Shown piece by piece: positions 19,903 through 28,628 of a DNA stretch of 64,000 nt. A program made the position numbers and the translations under genes. The notes beneath the pieces are model-generated. The model was not told the DNA's origin. It saw only the letters and a list, made by a program, of their open reading frames with translations, and made no database searches. This DNA comes from Pseudothauera rhizosphaerae (GTDB taxonomy: Bacteria; Pseudomonadota; Gammaproteobacteria; Burkholderiales; Rhodocyclaceae): positions 1 to 64,000 of the forward strand of contig NZ_SSOD01000015.1 in assembly GCF_004801305.1 (NCBI RefSeq). The letters run 5' to 3'. Each line of letters begins with the position of its first letter. The stretch's first letter is position 1.

Positions 19903-21918
19903 ATGCAACATCGTCAAACCCGCCTTGCCGCGGCCCTGTTCGTCCTGCCCTTCGCCCTCCCCGCCGCGGCGGAGGAAGAACCCACCCTGGCACCCCAGGT
20001 GGTCACCGCCGCGCCCATGAGCGAACCGCTCACCGTGGTCACCGACCCGCGCGCCGCGCGCCAGCCCATCCCGGCCCTGGACGGCGCCGACATCCTCAAG
20101 ACCGTTCCCGGCTTCTCGGTGATCCGCAAGGGCGGCACCAGCGGCGATCCCGTGTTCCGCGGCATGGCCGGCTCGCGCCTGAACATCCTGCTCGACGGCG
20201 AGAACATCCTCGGCGGCTGCGGCGGCCGCATGGACCCGCCCACCGCCTACGTGTTCCCGGACTCCTACGACCGCATGACCGTGCTCAAGGGCCCGCAGAC
20301 CGTCGCCCACGGCCCCGGCAACTCGGCCGGTACCGTGCTCTTCGAACGGGACCGCCGGCGCGCCGCCGAGGCGGGCGGCGAGGCGCACGCCAGCCTCACC
20401 GCCGGCAGCTTCGGCCGCCTCGACCTGCTGGGCGACGGCCGCTACGCCACGCCGGATTTCTACGTGCGCGCCACCGCCACCCGCACCCGCGCGGACGACT
20501 ACGAGGACGGCGACGGCAACGAGGTGCATTCCGCCTACAAGCGCTGGAGCGGCACCGTGGCGCTGGGGTGGACGCCGGACGACGACACCGTGCTGGAACT
20601 GACCTATGCCCGCAGCGACGGCGAGGCCGCCTACGCCGACCGGATGATGGACGGGTCAGAGTTCGACCGCGAGAACGTCGGCCTGCGCTTCGAGAAGCGC
20701 AATCTGTCGCCCGTGGTCGAGAAGCTGGAAGCGCAGGTCTACCGCAACTACATCGACCACGTGATGGACAACTTCACGCTGCGCGACGGTCCCGCCATGC
20801 CCGGCATGCGCATGGTGAGCAACCCGGACCGCCTGACCCGCGGCGGACGCGTGGCCGCCGACCTGCGCCTGGCCGACCCCACGCTGCTGACCGTCGGCGT
20901 CGATGCCCAGTCCAACGACCACACCGCGCGCTCGGCCATGGGCGCCAACGCCTGGGACGCCTACCACGACGCGAAGCGCCGCACCGACGCCACCTTCCGC
21001 AATCAGGGCGTGTTCGCGGAACTGCAGCACCAGCTCGGCGAGCAGGACCGCATCGTCGGCGGGCTGCGCGCCGACCGCTGGCGCGCGAAGGACCACCGCA
21101 GCGGCGCCATCGTGACCGCCGGAGAACGCCGCAGCGAGACGCTGGAGAGCGGCTTCGCACGCTGGGAGCATGACTTGGCCAAGGGCGCAGCCACCGCCTA
21201 TGCCGGCCTGGGCCACGTGGAACGCTTCCCCGACTACTGGGAACTGATCTCCCAGAACAAGCAGAGCGAGACCACCAATAGTGCTTTCCTGACCAAGCCC
21301 GAGAAGACCACCCAGCTCGACGTGGGCGTGAGCTGGGAGGCCGGTGCCGTGTCGGGCAGCGTGTCCGCCTTCTACGCCGACATCGACGACTACATCCTCG
21401 TGGACAAGGTCACCAAGGGCGGCGGCATCACCTCGGTGCGCAACGTGGAAGCGCGCAGCTACGGCCTGGAAGCCGGCCTGGGCTGGCGCTTCGCGCACAA
21501 CTGGCAGGCCGATGCCACGCTCGCCTGGGTACACGGCCGCAACCGGACCGACGACACCCCCCTCGCCCAGCAACCGCCGCTCGAAGCGCGCCTCGCGCTG
21601 AACTGGGACGACGGCACCTGGTCGGCCGGCGCCCTGTGGCGTTTGGTGGCGGCGCAGAACCGCGTGGACGAGGGCAAGGGCAACATCGCCGGCCTGGACA
21701 TCGGCAAGAGCGACGGCTTCGGCGTGTTTTCCATCAATGGCGGCTATCGCGCCAGCAAGCGCGTGCAGCTCATCGCCGGCATCGACAACCTGTTCGACAA
21801 GCGCTACGCGGAGCACCTGTCGAAGAGCGGCGCCGACGTGCCCGGCTACGAGACCGACGTGAGGGTCAACGAGCCCGGCCGCACCCTGTGGCTGAAGGCT
21901 TCGCTCACGCTCGACTGA
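19903..21918 (+). CDS. TonB-dependent copper receptor (OprC/NosA type)
   Basis: Outer-membrane gated channel of 671 residues, starting at ATG 19903 with an AGGAA ribosome site and a signal peptide ending near AAAEEEP. The plug domain carries the block of this copper-receptor subfamily: VFRGMAGSRLNILLDGENILGGCGGRMDPPTAYVFPDSYDRM. A 22-strand barrel follows, ending in a terminal aromatic/Leu-Asp strand. Relatives such as NosA of Pseudomonas stutzeri are needed to load nitrous oxide reductase with copper. It follows the DUF2946 gene and the FNR-like box, suggesting anaerobic induction. Confidence 0.9.
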   Translation: MQHRQTRLAAALFVLPFALPAAAEEEPTLAPQVVTAAPMSEPLTVVTDPRAARQPIPALDGADILKTVPGFSVIRKGGTSGDPVFRGMAGSRLNILLDGENILGGCGGRMDPPTAYVFPDSYDRMTVLKGPQTVAHGPGNSAGTVLFERDRRRAAEAGGEAHASLTAGSFGRLDLLGDGRYATPDFYVRATATRTRADDYEDGDGNEVHSAYKRWSGTVALGWTPDDDTVLELTYARSDGEAAYADRMMDGSEFDRENVGLRFEKRNLSPVVEKLEAQVYRNYIDHVMDNFTLRDGPAMPGMRMVSNPDRLTRGGRVAADLRLADPTLLTVGVDAQSNDHTARSAMGANAWDAYHDAKRRTDATFRNQGVFAELQHQLGEQDRIVGGLRADRWRAKDHRSGAIVTAGERRSETLESGFARWEHDLAKGAATAYAGLGHVERFPDYWELISQNKQSETTNSAFLTKPEKTTQLDVGVSWEAGAVSGSVSAFYADIDDYILVDKVTKGGGITSVRNVEARSYGLEAGLGWRFAHNWQADATLAWVHGRNRTDDTPLAQQPPLEARLALNWDDGTWSAGALWRLVAAQNRVDEGKGNIAGLDIGKSDGFGVFSINGGYRASKRVQLIAGIDNLFDKRYAEHLSKSGADVPGYETDVRVNEPGRTLWLKASLTLD

Positions 21919-21924
21919 GTGCCC

Positions 21925-21956
21925 GCCCGGCCGCCGGCGCATACCGGCGGCCGGGC
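21925..21956. terminator. Hairpin between convergent genes
   Basis: Perfect 13-bp inverted repeat GCCCGGCCGCCGG / CCGGCGGCCGGGC with a 6-nt loop, right after the TonB receptor and before the end of the facing small gene. There is no U-run, so its strength as a terminator is uncertain. Confidence 0.5.
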
Positions 21957-21963
21957 GTGATGC

Positions 21964-22248
21964 TCAGTGTCTGGGCGTGTTCTCGTCGGGGCCGAAGTGC
22001 TCCTGCTGCGCCTCGCGCCAGGCGCGCAGCAGCGTCTCGGCGCCGCCGCGCACCTCGCTGCCCGCGGCCGGATGTTCGGCCAACTGGGCAAGATGGCGCA
22101 CCAGGTTGCGCATGCGTCCGCGGCACACCCCCACCATCGCCGCCTGGGACAGCAGGTGCAGGGTGCGGGCGATGGTCCGCCCGAGTTCGGCGTCGATCTC
22201 GCGCGCCTGGCCCGATGCCGTGAGCGGCGGAATCCTGCGTATCGCCAT
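21964..22248 (-). CDS. Unknown 94-residue protein downstream of flavodoxin
   Basis: Starts at ATG 22248 with a strong GGGAGAG ribosome site, 17 nt after the flavodoxin stop, so probably cotranscribed. It is soluble and mostly helical. It contains GRTIARTLHLLSQAAMVGVCRGRMRNLVRHLAQLAEH, with one Cys and many Arg/His residues, and ends in an acidic tail. No known domain is recognised. Its position suggests a role with the flavodoxin. Confidence 0.65.
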   Translation of the reverse strand: MAIRRIPPLTASGQAREIDAELGRTIARTLHLLSQAAMVGVCRGRMRNLVRHLAQLAEHPAAGSEVRGGAETLLRAWREAQQEHFGPDENTPRH

Positions 22249-22265
22249 CTTGCTCTCCCGGGTCG

Positions 22266-22889
<624 letters not shown>

Positions 22890-23016
22890 TTAATTGTTGC
22901 GATCTATTCTCAACTAGTCAACGCATGGCGATGGTTTTTCGATCTTGCGAATGCTTCCTGTTTACGTATCATGGACCGCACGCGCGAGCCCGCCCCGCCC
23001 GGTCGAGGATGAAACG

Positions 23017-23091
23017 ATGAGCAAGAAATGCTGCGAGAAGCGCAAACGCTGCAAGGCCTGCCCACGCCGCCGGGGCCGGAAGGGTTATTAA
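23017..23091 (+). CDS. 24-residue Cys-rich basic small protein
   Basis: Short ORF reading MSKKCCEKRKRCKACP and then an Arg/Gly-rich end, stop at 23089. It has four Cys (CC-x5-C-x2-C) and about half Lys/Arg. A GAGGAT ribosome site precedes it. A promoter-like TTGCGA, 16 bp spacer and TATCAT lies 50-75 bp upstream. It faces nrdB, with a REP-like repeat between them. No known family is recognised; a metal-binding or nucleic-acid-binding micro-protein is possible. Confidence 0.45.
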   Translation: MSKKCCEKRKRCKACPRRRGRKGY

Positions 23092-23098
23092 TCAAATA

Positions 23099-23165
23099 CC
23101 GTTCGGGCTGAGCCTGTCGAAGCCCGCTTTGGGCCAACGCCCTTCGACAAGCTCAGGGCGAACGG
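23099..23165. repeat. REP-like inverted repeat between convergent genes
   Basis: Left arm 23099-23122 (CCGTTCGGGCTGAGCCTGTC...) and right arm 23142-23165, ending CTCAGGGCGAACGG, are inverted copies with 3 mismatches in 24. The motif TTCGACAAGCTCAGGGCGAACGG is a widely scattered extragenic palindrome type in proteobacteria. It sits between the small Cys-rich ORF and the end of nrdB, and may act as a bidirectional transcript end. Confidence 0.75.
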
Positions 23166-23188
23166 TGTCGCCCGTTCCTGCCGGACCG

Positions 23189-24325
23189 TCAATCCCAGCT
23201 CAGGGCGCCGCCGGTCTGGTACTCGGTGACCCGGGTCTCGAAGAAGTTCTTCTCCTTGCGCAGGTTGGCCTGCTCGTCCAGCCAGGGCAGCACGTTGCGC
23301 GCGCCCGGGAAGGGCTCGTCCACGCCGAGCTGGCGGGCGCGGCGGTTGGCGATGAAGCGGAACTGGTCCATGTGCAGGGCCGCGCTGTAGCCCAGGATGG
23401 GCTCGCGCAGGACGAATCCGGCGTAGGCGGCCTCCGCGGCCTCGGCTTCGTCCCACAGCTCGCGCAGGCGCACCGGGTCGAGGGCGAGGTTTTCCTCCTG
23501 CAGCAACTGGCGCACCACGCGGATGCCGAAGGCGCAGTGCAGCACCTCGTCGCGCATGATGTACTGCAATTGCTCGGCGGTGCCCTTCATCAGCCCGCGG
23601 CGCTGCAGCGCGAAGATGGGCGTGAAGCCGTTGTAGAACCAGCAGCCTTCGAAGATGCCGGCGAAGAAGAGGTAGGAGAGCGCGAATTCGTGCAGGTTGT
23701 CCCGGTTCGCCAGGTCGAAGTCGGAACGCATGACGCGCTCCAGGCGGCGGTTGGCGAGGGCGATCTTGCCGTGGATCTCCGGCACGACCCGGTAGCGGTT
23801 GTAGATCTCCTGCTGGTCCAGGCCGAGGCTCTCGATGCAGTGCTGGTAGGTCCAGGTGTGCAGCGCCTCCTCGTACACCTGGCGGGCCTGGTAGATCTGC
23901 AGCTCGGGCGCACTCATCTTCTCCATCACCGCCAGGCCGATGTTGCGCATGGCGAGGATGTCCGAGGTGGTGAGATAGGCCAGCACGTTCTCGAACACGT
24001 GGCGCTCGGCCGCGTTGAGCTTGTGATGGTAGTCGTGCACGTCCTGGGCCATGGAGATTTCCAGCGGCGTCCAGTGGTTTTTGTTGGCGTTGAGGAAGAA
24101 CTCCCACGCCCACGGATAGCGGAAGGGGGCGAGCTGGTTGATGTCGGCCTTGCCGTTGACGATGCGCTTGTCGGCCGCGCGCACCGGGGCGAGGGCCGCG
24201 GGCGCCGGCCGGTCGGGGGCTGCCGCGGTGCCGGCGGCGGAACTCGCGGGGGTACGGTCCTGGGCGGGCGCGGCAGGCGTGCGCGGCGGAGCCGGCGTGT
24301 CCCAGTCGTCGAAGATGGCGCTCAT
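23189..24325 (-). CDS. nrdB: Class I ribonucleotide reductase beta subunit
   Basis: Radical-bearing di-metal subunit, 378 residues. A Pro/Ala-rich N-terminal linker of about 55 residues precedes the ferritin-like core. The ligand helix E153-x2-H156-x3-Y160 keeps the radical tyrosine position. The neighbouring sequence (IESLGLDQQEIYNRY) is of the Chlamydia-like subgroup, whose best-known member has Phe there. Further ligands lie in the GIFEGCWFY and IMRDEVLHCAFG helices. The C-terminal EYQTGGALSWD tail should dock into NrdA. The start overlaps the nrdA stop by 4 nt. Confidence 0.95.
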   Translation of the reverse strand: MSAIFDDWDTPAPPRTPAAPAQDRTPASSAAGTAAAPDRPAPAALAPVRAADKRIVNGKADINQLAPFRYPWAWEFFLNANKNHWTPLEISMAQDVHDYHHKLNAAERHVFENVLAYLTTSDILAMRNIGLAVMEKMSAPELQIYQARQVYEEALHTWTYQHCIESLGLDQQEIYNRYRVVPEIHGKIALANRRLERVMRSDFDLANRDNLHEFALSYLFFAGIFEGCWFYNGFTPIFALQRRGLMKGTAEQLQYIMRDEVLHCAFGIRVVRQLLQEENLALDPVRLRELWDEAEAAEAAYAGFVLREPILGYSAALHMDQFRFIANRRARQLGVDEPFPGARNVLPWLDEQANLRKEKNFFETRVTEYQTGGALSWD

Positions 24326-27126
24326 TGGCAGGCCTCGCAGTCCGGGTTGTCGATGGAGCAGAACTTTGCCTCCGCCACGGGCGCGGCGTCCGGCGCGCCG
24401 GCCTTCTCCACCGCGGTGGCGCCCAGGGTGCGCAGGTAGTAGGTGGTCTTGAGCCCGCGCCGCCAGGCCAGGCGGTACAGCTCGTCCAGCTTGCGGCCGG
24501 AGGGCGCGGCCACGTACAGGTTCAGCGACTGGGCCTGGTCGATCCACTTCTGCCGCCGGGCAGCGGCCTCCACCAGCCACGCCGGGTCGATCTCGAAGGC
24601 GGTGGCGTAGCGGGCCTTGAGTTCGTCCGGCACGCGGTCGATGGGGGCGAGGGAACCGTCGAAGTACTTCAGGTCGGCGATCATCACCTCGTCCCACAGG
24701 CCGAGCGCCTTCAGGTCGGCCACCAGGTGTTCGTTCACCACGGTGAACTCGCCCGACAGGTTGGATTTGACGTAGAGGTTCTGGTAGTCCGGCTCGATGG
24801 CAGCCGACACGCCGACGATGTTGGCGATGGTGGCGGTGGGCGCGATGGCCACGCAGTTGGAGTTGCGCATGCCATGGCGGGCAATGCGGCCGCGCAAGTG
24901 CTCCCAGTCCAGCGCGGCGCCCCGGTCCACCTCCACGAAGCCGCCGCGGGCGCGCTCCAGCAGGTCCAGGGAATCCAGCGGCAGGATGCCCTGCGCCCAC
25001 AGGCTGCCATCGTAGCTGGAATAGCGCCCGCGCTCCTCGGCCAGTTCGGTGGAGGCGAGGTAGGCGTGCCAGCACAGGGCCTCGGCGGAGGCGTCGGCGA
25101 AGGCCACGGCCTCGTCCGAGGCGTAGGCCAGCCCCATGCGGTGCAGGCAGTCGGAGAAGCCCATCAGCCCCAGCCCCACCGGGCGGTGGCGCAGGTTGGC
25201 GGCGCGCGCCTTGGGCGTGGCGTAGTAGTTGATGTCGATGACGTTGTCCAGCATGCGCATGGCGGTGCGCACGGTGCGGGCGAGCTTGTCGTGGTCCAGC
25301 ACCCAGCGGCCGTCGCGCTGCACCAGGTGGGCGGGCAGGTTCACCGAGCCCAGGTTGCACACCGCGGTTTCCCCGGCGGAGGTGTTGAGGGTGATCTCCG
25401 TGCACAGGTTGGAGCCATGCACGACGCCGACGTGCTGCTGGGGCGAGCGCAGGTTGCAGGCGTCCTTGAAGGTGATCCACGGGTGCCCGGTCTCGAACAG
25501 CATGGTGAGCATCTTGCGCCACAGTTGCAGGGCGGGAATCTTCTTGAACAGCTTGAGTTCGCCCCGCGCGGCCCTGTCTTCGTAGGCCGTGTAGGCGGCC
25601 TCGAAGTCCGCGCCGAACTTGTCGTGCAGGTCGGGCGCGTCCACCGGCGAGAACAGCGTCCACTCCCCGTTGTCCATGACCCGCTTCATGAACAGGTCCG
25701 GAATCCAGTTGGCGGTGTTCATGTCGTGGGTGCGGCGGCGCTCGTCGCCGGTGTTCTTGCGCAGTTCGAGGAATTCCTCGATGTCCAGGTGCCAGGTCTC
25801 CAGGTAGGCGCACACCGCGCCCTTGCGCTTGCCGCCCTGGTTCACCGCCACCGCGGTGTCGTTGACCACCTTGAGGAAGGGGATCACCCCCTGGCTCTTG
25901 CCGTTGGTGCCGCGGATCAGGCTGCCCAGGGCGCGCACCGGCGTCCAGTCGTTGCCCAGCCCGCCGGCGAACTTCTGCAGCAGGGCGTTTTCCTTGATGG
26001 CCTGGTAGATGCCTTCCAGGTCGTCGGCCACCGTGGTCAGGTAGCAGGAGGACAGTTGCGAGTGCAGCGTGCCGCTGTTGAACAGCGTGGGCGTGCTGCT
26101 CATGAAATCGAAGGAGGACAGCAGGTGGTAGAACTCGATGGCGCGCGCGTCCCGGTCGATCTCGTTCAAGGCCAGGCCCATGGCCACGCGCATGAAGAAG
26201 GTCTGCGGCAGTTCGATGCGGCGGCCGTCCACGTGCAGGAAGTAGCGGTCGTACAGGGTCTGCAGGCCCAGGTAGTCGAATTGCAGGTCGCGCCCGGCCT
26301 TCAGCGCCGCGCCCAGGCGGGGCAGGTCGTACTCCGCCAGGCGCGGGTCCAGCAGGCCCGCCGCCACGCCGCGGCCGATCAGCGCGGGGAAGCATTCGGC
26401 GTAGCCGGCGGCCATGTCCGCGTGGCTGCGTTCCGCGCCCAGCGCTTCCACGCGCAGGATGTCCAGCAGCAGGCGCGCGGCCACGCGGGAGTAGTCCGGC
26501 TCGCGCTCGATCAGGGTGCGGGCGGCCAGCACCAGGGACTGGCGCACGGCGTCCACCGGCACGCCGTCGTACAGGTTGTGCAGCGCGTGCTCCAGCACGG
26601 TTTCCGCCGACACGCCGGAGAGGCCCGCGCAGGCTTCCGTGCAACGCGCCAGCAGCGCGGCGCGGTCGAGAGGAACGCGGCGGTCGCCGTCGGTGACGTG
26701 CAGCAGCGGGCCGGTTTCCCCCTCGCCTGCGGTCTGGACGGCGGCGCGCTCGGCGGCGCGGCGCTCCCGGTACAGCACGTAGGCGCGCGCCACGTCGTGC
26801 TCGCCGGAACGCATCAGCGCGAGTTCCACCTGGTCCTGGATGTCCTCGATGTGCACCGTGCCGCCACCGGGCAGGCGGCGGGCGAACGCCTGCACCACGA
26901 CGGCGGTCAGGCGTGCGACCAGGTCGCGCACCCGCGCCGAGGCCCCGCCCTGCCCGCCTTCGACGGCGAGAAAGGCCTTGGTCATCGCCAGCGCGATCTT
27001 CTCGGCATTGAAGGGCACCACGGCGCCGTTGCGGCGGATGACCTCGAAGGACTGCAGTTCGGCCAGGGCCGGGATCGGGTGCCGGAGGGTGGATGGGGTG
27101 GATGTGTCGCCTGCGACTGCCTGCAT
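24322..27126 (-). CDS. nrdA: Class I ribonucleotide reductase alpha subunit
   Basis: Catalytic subunit that makes deoxyribonucleotides for DNA synthesis, 934 residues from ATG 27126 (GGGAGAG ribosome site). It starts with an ATP-cone (FEVIRRNGAVVPFNAEKIALAMTKAF, residues about 25-110) and appears to have a second cone-like segment around residues 155-235. The barrel contains GTNGKSQGVIPFLKVVNDT and NLCTEITLNTS, the latter with a catalytic Cys. The extreme C-terminus holds the redox pair C-x2-C (DCEACQ). It is controlled by a cobalamin riboswitch and NrdR-like boxes upstream. Class I enzymes do not use B12, so a B12-dependent NrdJ elsewhere in the genome is expected. Confidence 0.96.
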   Translation of the reverse strand: MQAVAGDTSTPSTLRHPIPALAELQSFEVIRRNGAVVPFNAEKIALAMTKAFLAVEGGQGGASARVRDLVARLTAVVVQAFARRLPGGGTVHIEDIQDQVELALMRSGEHDVARAYVLYRERRAAERAAVQTAGEGETGPLLHVTDGDRRVPLDRAALLARCTEACAGLSGVSAETVLEHALHNLYDGVPVDAVRQSLVLAARTLIEREPDYSRVAARLLLDILRVEALGAERSHADMAAGYAECFPALIGRGVAAGLLDPRLAEYDLPRLGAALKAGRDLQFDYLGLQTLYDRYFLHVDGRRIELPQTFFMRVAMGLALNEIDRDARAIEFYHLLSSFDFMSSTPTLFNSGTLHSQLSSCYLTTVADDLEGIYQAIKENALLQKFAGGLGNDWTPVRALGSLIRGTNGKSQGVIPFLKVVNDTAVAVNQGGKRKGAVCAYLETWHLDIEEFLELRKNTGDERRRTHDMNTANWIPDLFMKRVMDNGEWTLFSPVDAPDLHDKFGADFEAAYTAYEDRAARGELKLFKKIPALQLWRKMLTMLFETGHPWITFKDACNLRSPQQHVGVVHGSNLCTEITLNTSAGETAVCNLGSVNLPAHLVQRDGRWVLDHDKLARTVRTAMRMLDNVIDINYYATPKARAANLRHRPVGLGLMGFSDCLHRMGLAYASDEAVAFADASAEALCWHAYLASTELAEERGRYSSYDGSLWAQGILPLDSLDLLERARGGFVEVDRGAALDWEHLRGRIARHGMRNSNCVAIAPTATIANIVGVSAAIEPDYQNLYVKSNLSGEFTVVNEHLVADLKALGLWDEVMIADLKYFDGSLAPIDRVPDELKARYATAFEIDPAWLVEAAARRQKWIDQAQSLNLYVAAPSGRKLDELYRLAWRRGLKTTYYLRTLGATAVEKAGAPDAAPVAEAKFCSIDNPDCEACQ

Positions 27127-27289
27127 GCTTGCTCTCCCGCAGCATCGGGAACGGCATGCCGGCATGACGGAAGGCGGGAGGCCGCGGGCGCCGGAACCGG
27201 CCGCGGCGGGCAGGCCCGCGCGCTTCCGCCATGGAGACACCCCGCTCCAGGGTCAGAAAACCCGGCCGCACAAGAAAAGCGGACCGGAA

Positions 27290-27478
27290 CCGCGCCGGCA
27301 GGTCTCCTGGCTCACGGGTCTTCGTCCTGCACCGGCCTTCCCGGAAGCGATGCCTTCCAGTGGCGTGCTGCGGTGGCGGACTCGCCGTTCACAGTTGCGG
27401 GGGCAGCTCCGGCATCGGCACACGGCCTGACCGGATTCCCTTCTCATCCCCTGTGGGGAACCGTCGCGTGGCGCAGTG
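27290..27478 (-). ncRNA. Cobalamin (adenosylcobalamin) riboswitch upstream of nrdA
   Basis: Read on the minus strand, the conserved blocks appear in order. They are a GGTTCCCC/GGGGA-type entry stem, GCCGGAGCTGCCCCCGCAAC, GCCACTG, GGGAAGGC and the B12 box AGCCAGGAGACCTGCC (27297-27312). This is the standard aptamer layout. The nrdA ATG lies about 165 nt further on. A GC hairpin followed by GGGTTTTCTG near 27254-27285 could be the expression platform, but it is imperfect. The expected effect is to turn off nrdAB when cobalamin is plentiful. Confidence 0.92.
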
Positions 27479-27512
27479 TATCTCCGGCAGTGTGGCGTCG
27501 GCAAGGGGCGAA

Positions 27513-27557
27513 ACACTATCTGTTGATCAGATTTGTCAATGAAGCCCCATATCTAGT
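27513..27557 (-). promoter_or_regulatory. nrdAB promoter with two NrdR-like boxes
   Basis: Read on the plus strand, ACACTATCTGTTGA (27513-27526) matches the NrdR consensus ACACWATATWTTGT at 11 of 14 positions. GCCCCATATCTAGT (27544-27557) matches at 9 of 14. They start exactly 31 bp apart, the usual three-turn spacing. A perfect -35 TTGACA on the minus strand (27534-27539) lies between them, and the -10 area overlaps the first box. This suggests NrdR repression on top of the riboswitch. Confidence 0.5.
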
Positions 27558-27564
27558 CAGGAGA

Positions 27565-28557
27565 CTACTTCAGACTGGAGGGCGCGATGCCGTGGATGCG
27601 CCTGAACGCGGCGGCGAACTGCGCGGGATTGGAGTAGCCGACGAACTGGCAGGCCTGCAGCACCGTCATCCGCCCGTTCTCTATCAGCTCGCGCGCACGA
27701 CCCATGCGCGTGTGGCGCAGGAAGTCGCCGATGGTCTGCCCGGTGACCTGGCGGAAGGCCGTCTTCAGATAGCATTCGTTCAACCCCACCCGGCGCGCCA
27801 GCGACGCGATGGTATGGGATTGGGCGAATTCGTGGCGCAGGATGTCGATGGCGTCGTCCACCGCGACGCGATGCCTGGGGCGCGGCACCCTGGTGCGCGA
27901 ATGCGCGCCCAGGCAGCAGGGGCCGGCCAGTGCGGCGACGAACTGCAGCGCCGCGCCTTCGATCTGCAGGCGCCCGACCGCGGATTCCGGTGAGGTGCCG
28001 AGCAGTGCCAGCGCCGTGCGGATGCCGTGGCGCTGGCAGGCGTGGCGCCGGTCGAGCACGGCGTAGCAGCGGTCCGGCGAGGGCCGCAGCAGGCCGGAAT
28101 GGCCGGCAAGCGGGCGGCCGCCGAACAGTTCGTCGACCAGCGGCGCCGGAACGTCGATGGAAATGCCCTGGAAGGTTTCGTTGGGCGGGTACCGGTAACG
28201 CACCACGTGGTCTTCGTTCGCGTGCATGTGCTTCAGCGCCACCATGCAGCCCTCATAGGCGTGCCCGCCGCTGCCCGGCGTGGAGAGATGCATCGAGCCG
28301 GACAGCAGGATGCGCACGCTCAGCCACTCGGTGCGGTCGGTATAGGTGGTGTCGTAGGCTTCCCGGAAGGAGTAGGTGCAGCGCCCGATGGCGATGCCGT
28401 GGTCGATCTGGTAGAGGTCCATCCAGCCCTCACCCGCATCCGGCGTGACGCCGTAGCGCGCGTAATGCGGCGCCTGGGCGCCGTCATGGGCGGTTTCGGC
28501 AAAGACGTCGATGTCCCGGAGCACGGAACGGTAGTGCTCGAAGATGGTGTCACTCAT
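27565..28557 (-). CDS. AraC family transcriptional regulator, PchR-like
   Basis: A 330-residue protein with an N-terminal ligand-sensing region and a C-terminal double helix-turn-helix. The latter reads IASLARRVGLNECYLKTAFRQVTGQTIGDFLRHTRMGRARELI, then QACQFVGYSNPAQFAAAFRRIHGIAPS. The N-terminal style resembles PchR, which senses ferric siderophores and activates uptake genes. The start at 28557 is chosen because the Fur-like box lies just upstream. A siderophore-type operon is located at 34-45 kb on the same strand and is a candidate target. Confidence 0.88.
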   Translation of the reverse strand: MSDTIFEHYRSVLRDIDVFAETAHDGAQAPHYARYGVTPDAGEGWMDLYQIDHGIAIGRCTYSFREAYDTTYTDRTEWLSVRILLSGSMHLSTPGSGGHAYEGCMVALKHMHANEDHVVRYRYPPNETFQGISIDVPAPLVDELFGGRPLAGHSGLLRPSPDRCYAVLDRRHACQRHGIRTALALLGTSPESAVGRLQIEGAALQFVAALAGPCCLGAHSRTRVPRPRHRVAVDDAIDILRHEFAQSHTIASLARRVGLNECYLKTAFRQVTGQTIGDFLRHTRMGRARELIENGRMTVLQACQFVGYSNPAQFAAAFRRIHGIAPSSLK

Positions 28558-28580
28558 GATCCGCGCCCTCCCGAGAAGAT

Positions 28581-28599
28581 GAGAATGATAATCATGACT
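28581..28599 (-). promoter_or_regulatory. Fur-like box upstream of AraC regulator
   Basis: GAGAATGATAATCATGACT against the Fur consensus GATAATGATAATCATTATC: the central 11 bases match fully, about 14 of 19 overall. It is 24 bp upstream of the AraC start, so the regulator should be iron-repressed. Confidence 0.7.
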
Positions 28600-28628
28600 G
28601 ACATCCACATCAATCCGGCCCGGCGTCC

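Noticed and set aside
27522-27539. TTGATCAGATTTGTCAA as an FNR box
   Set aside because: The TTGA and TCAA halves are 9 bp apart instead of 6; the sequence is better explained by an NrdR-like box and a -35.
24325-27993. 1222-residue antisense frame over nrdA
   Set aside because: Antisense of nrdA and of the riboswitch; composition is that of a mirrored GC-rich gene.
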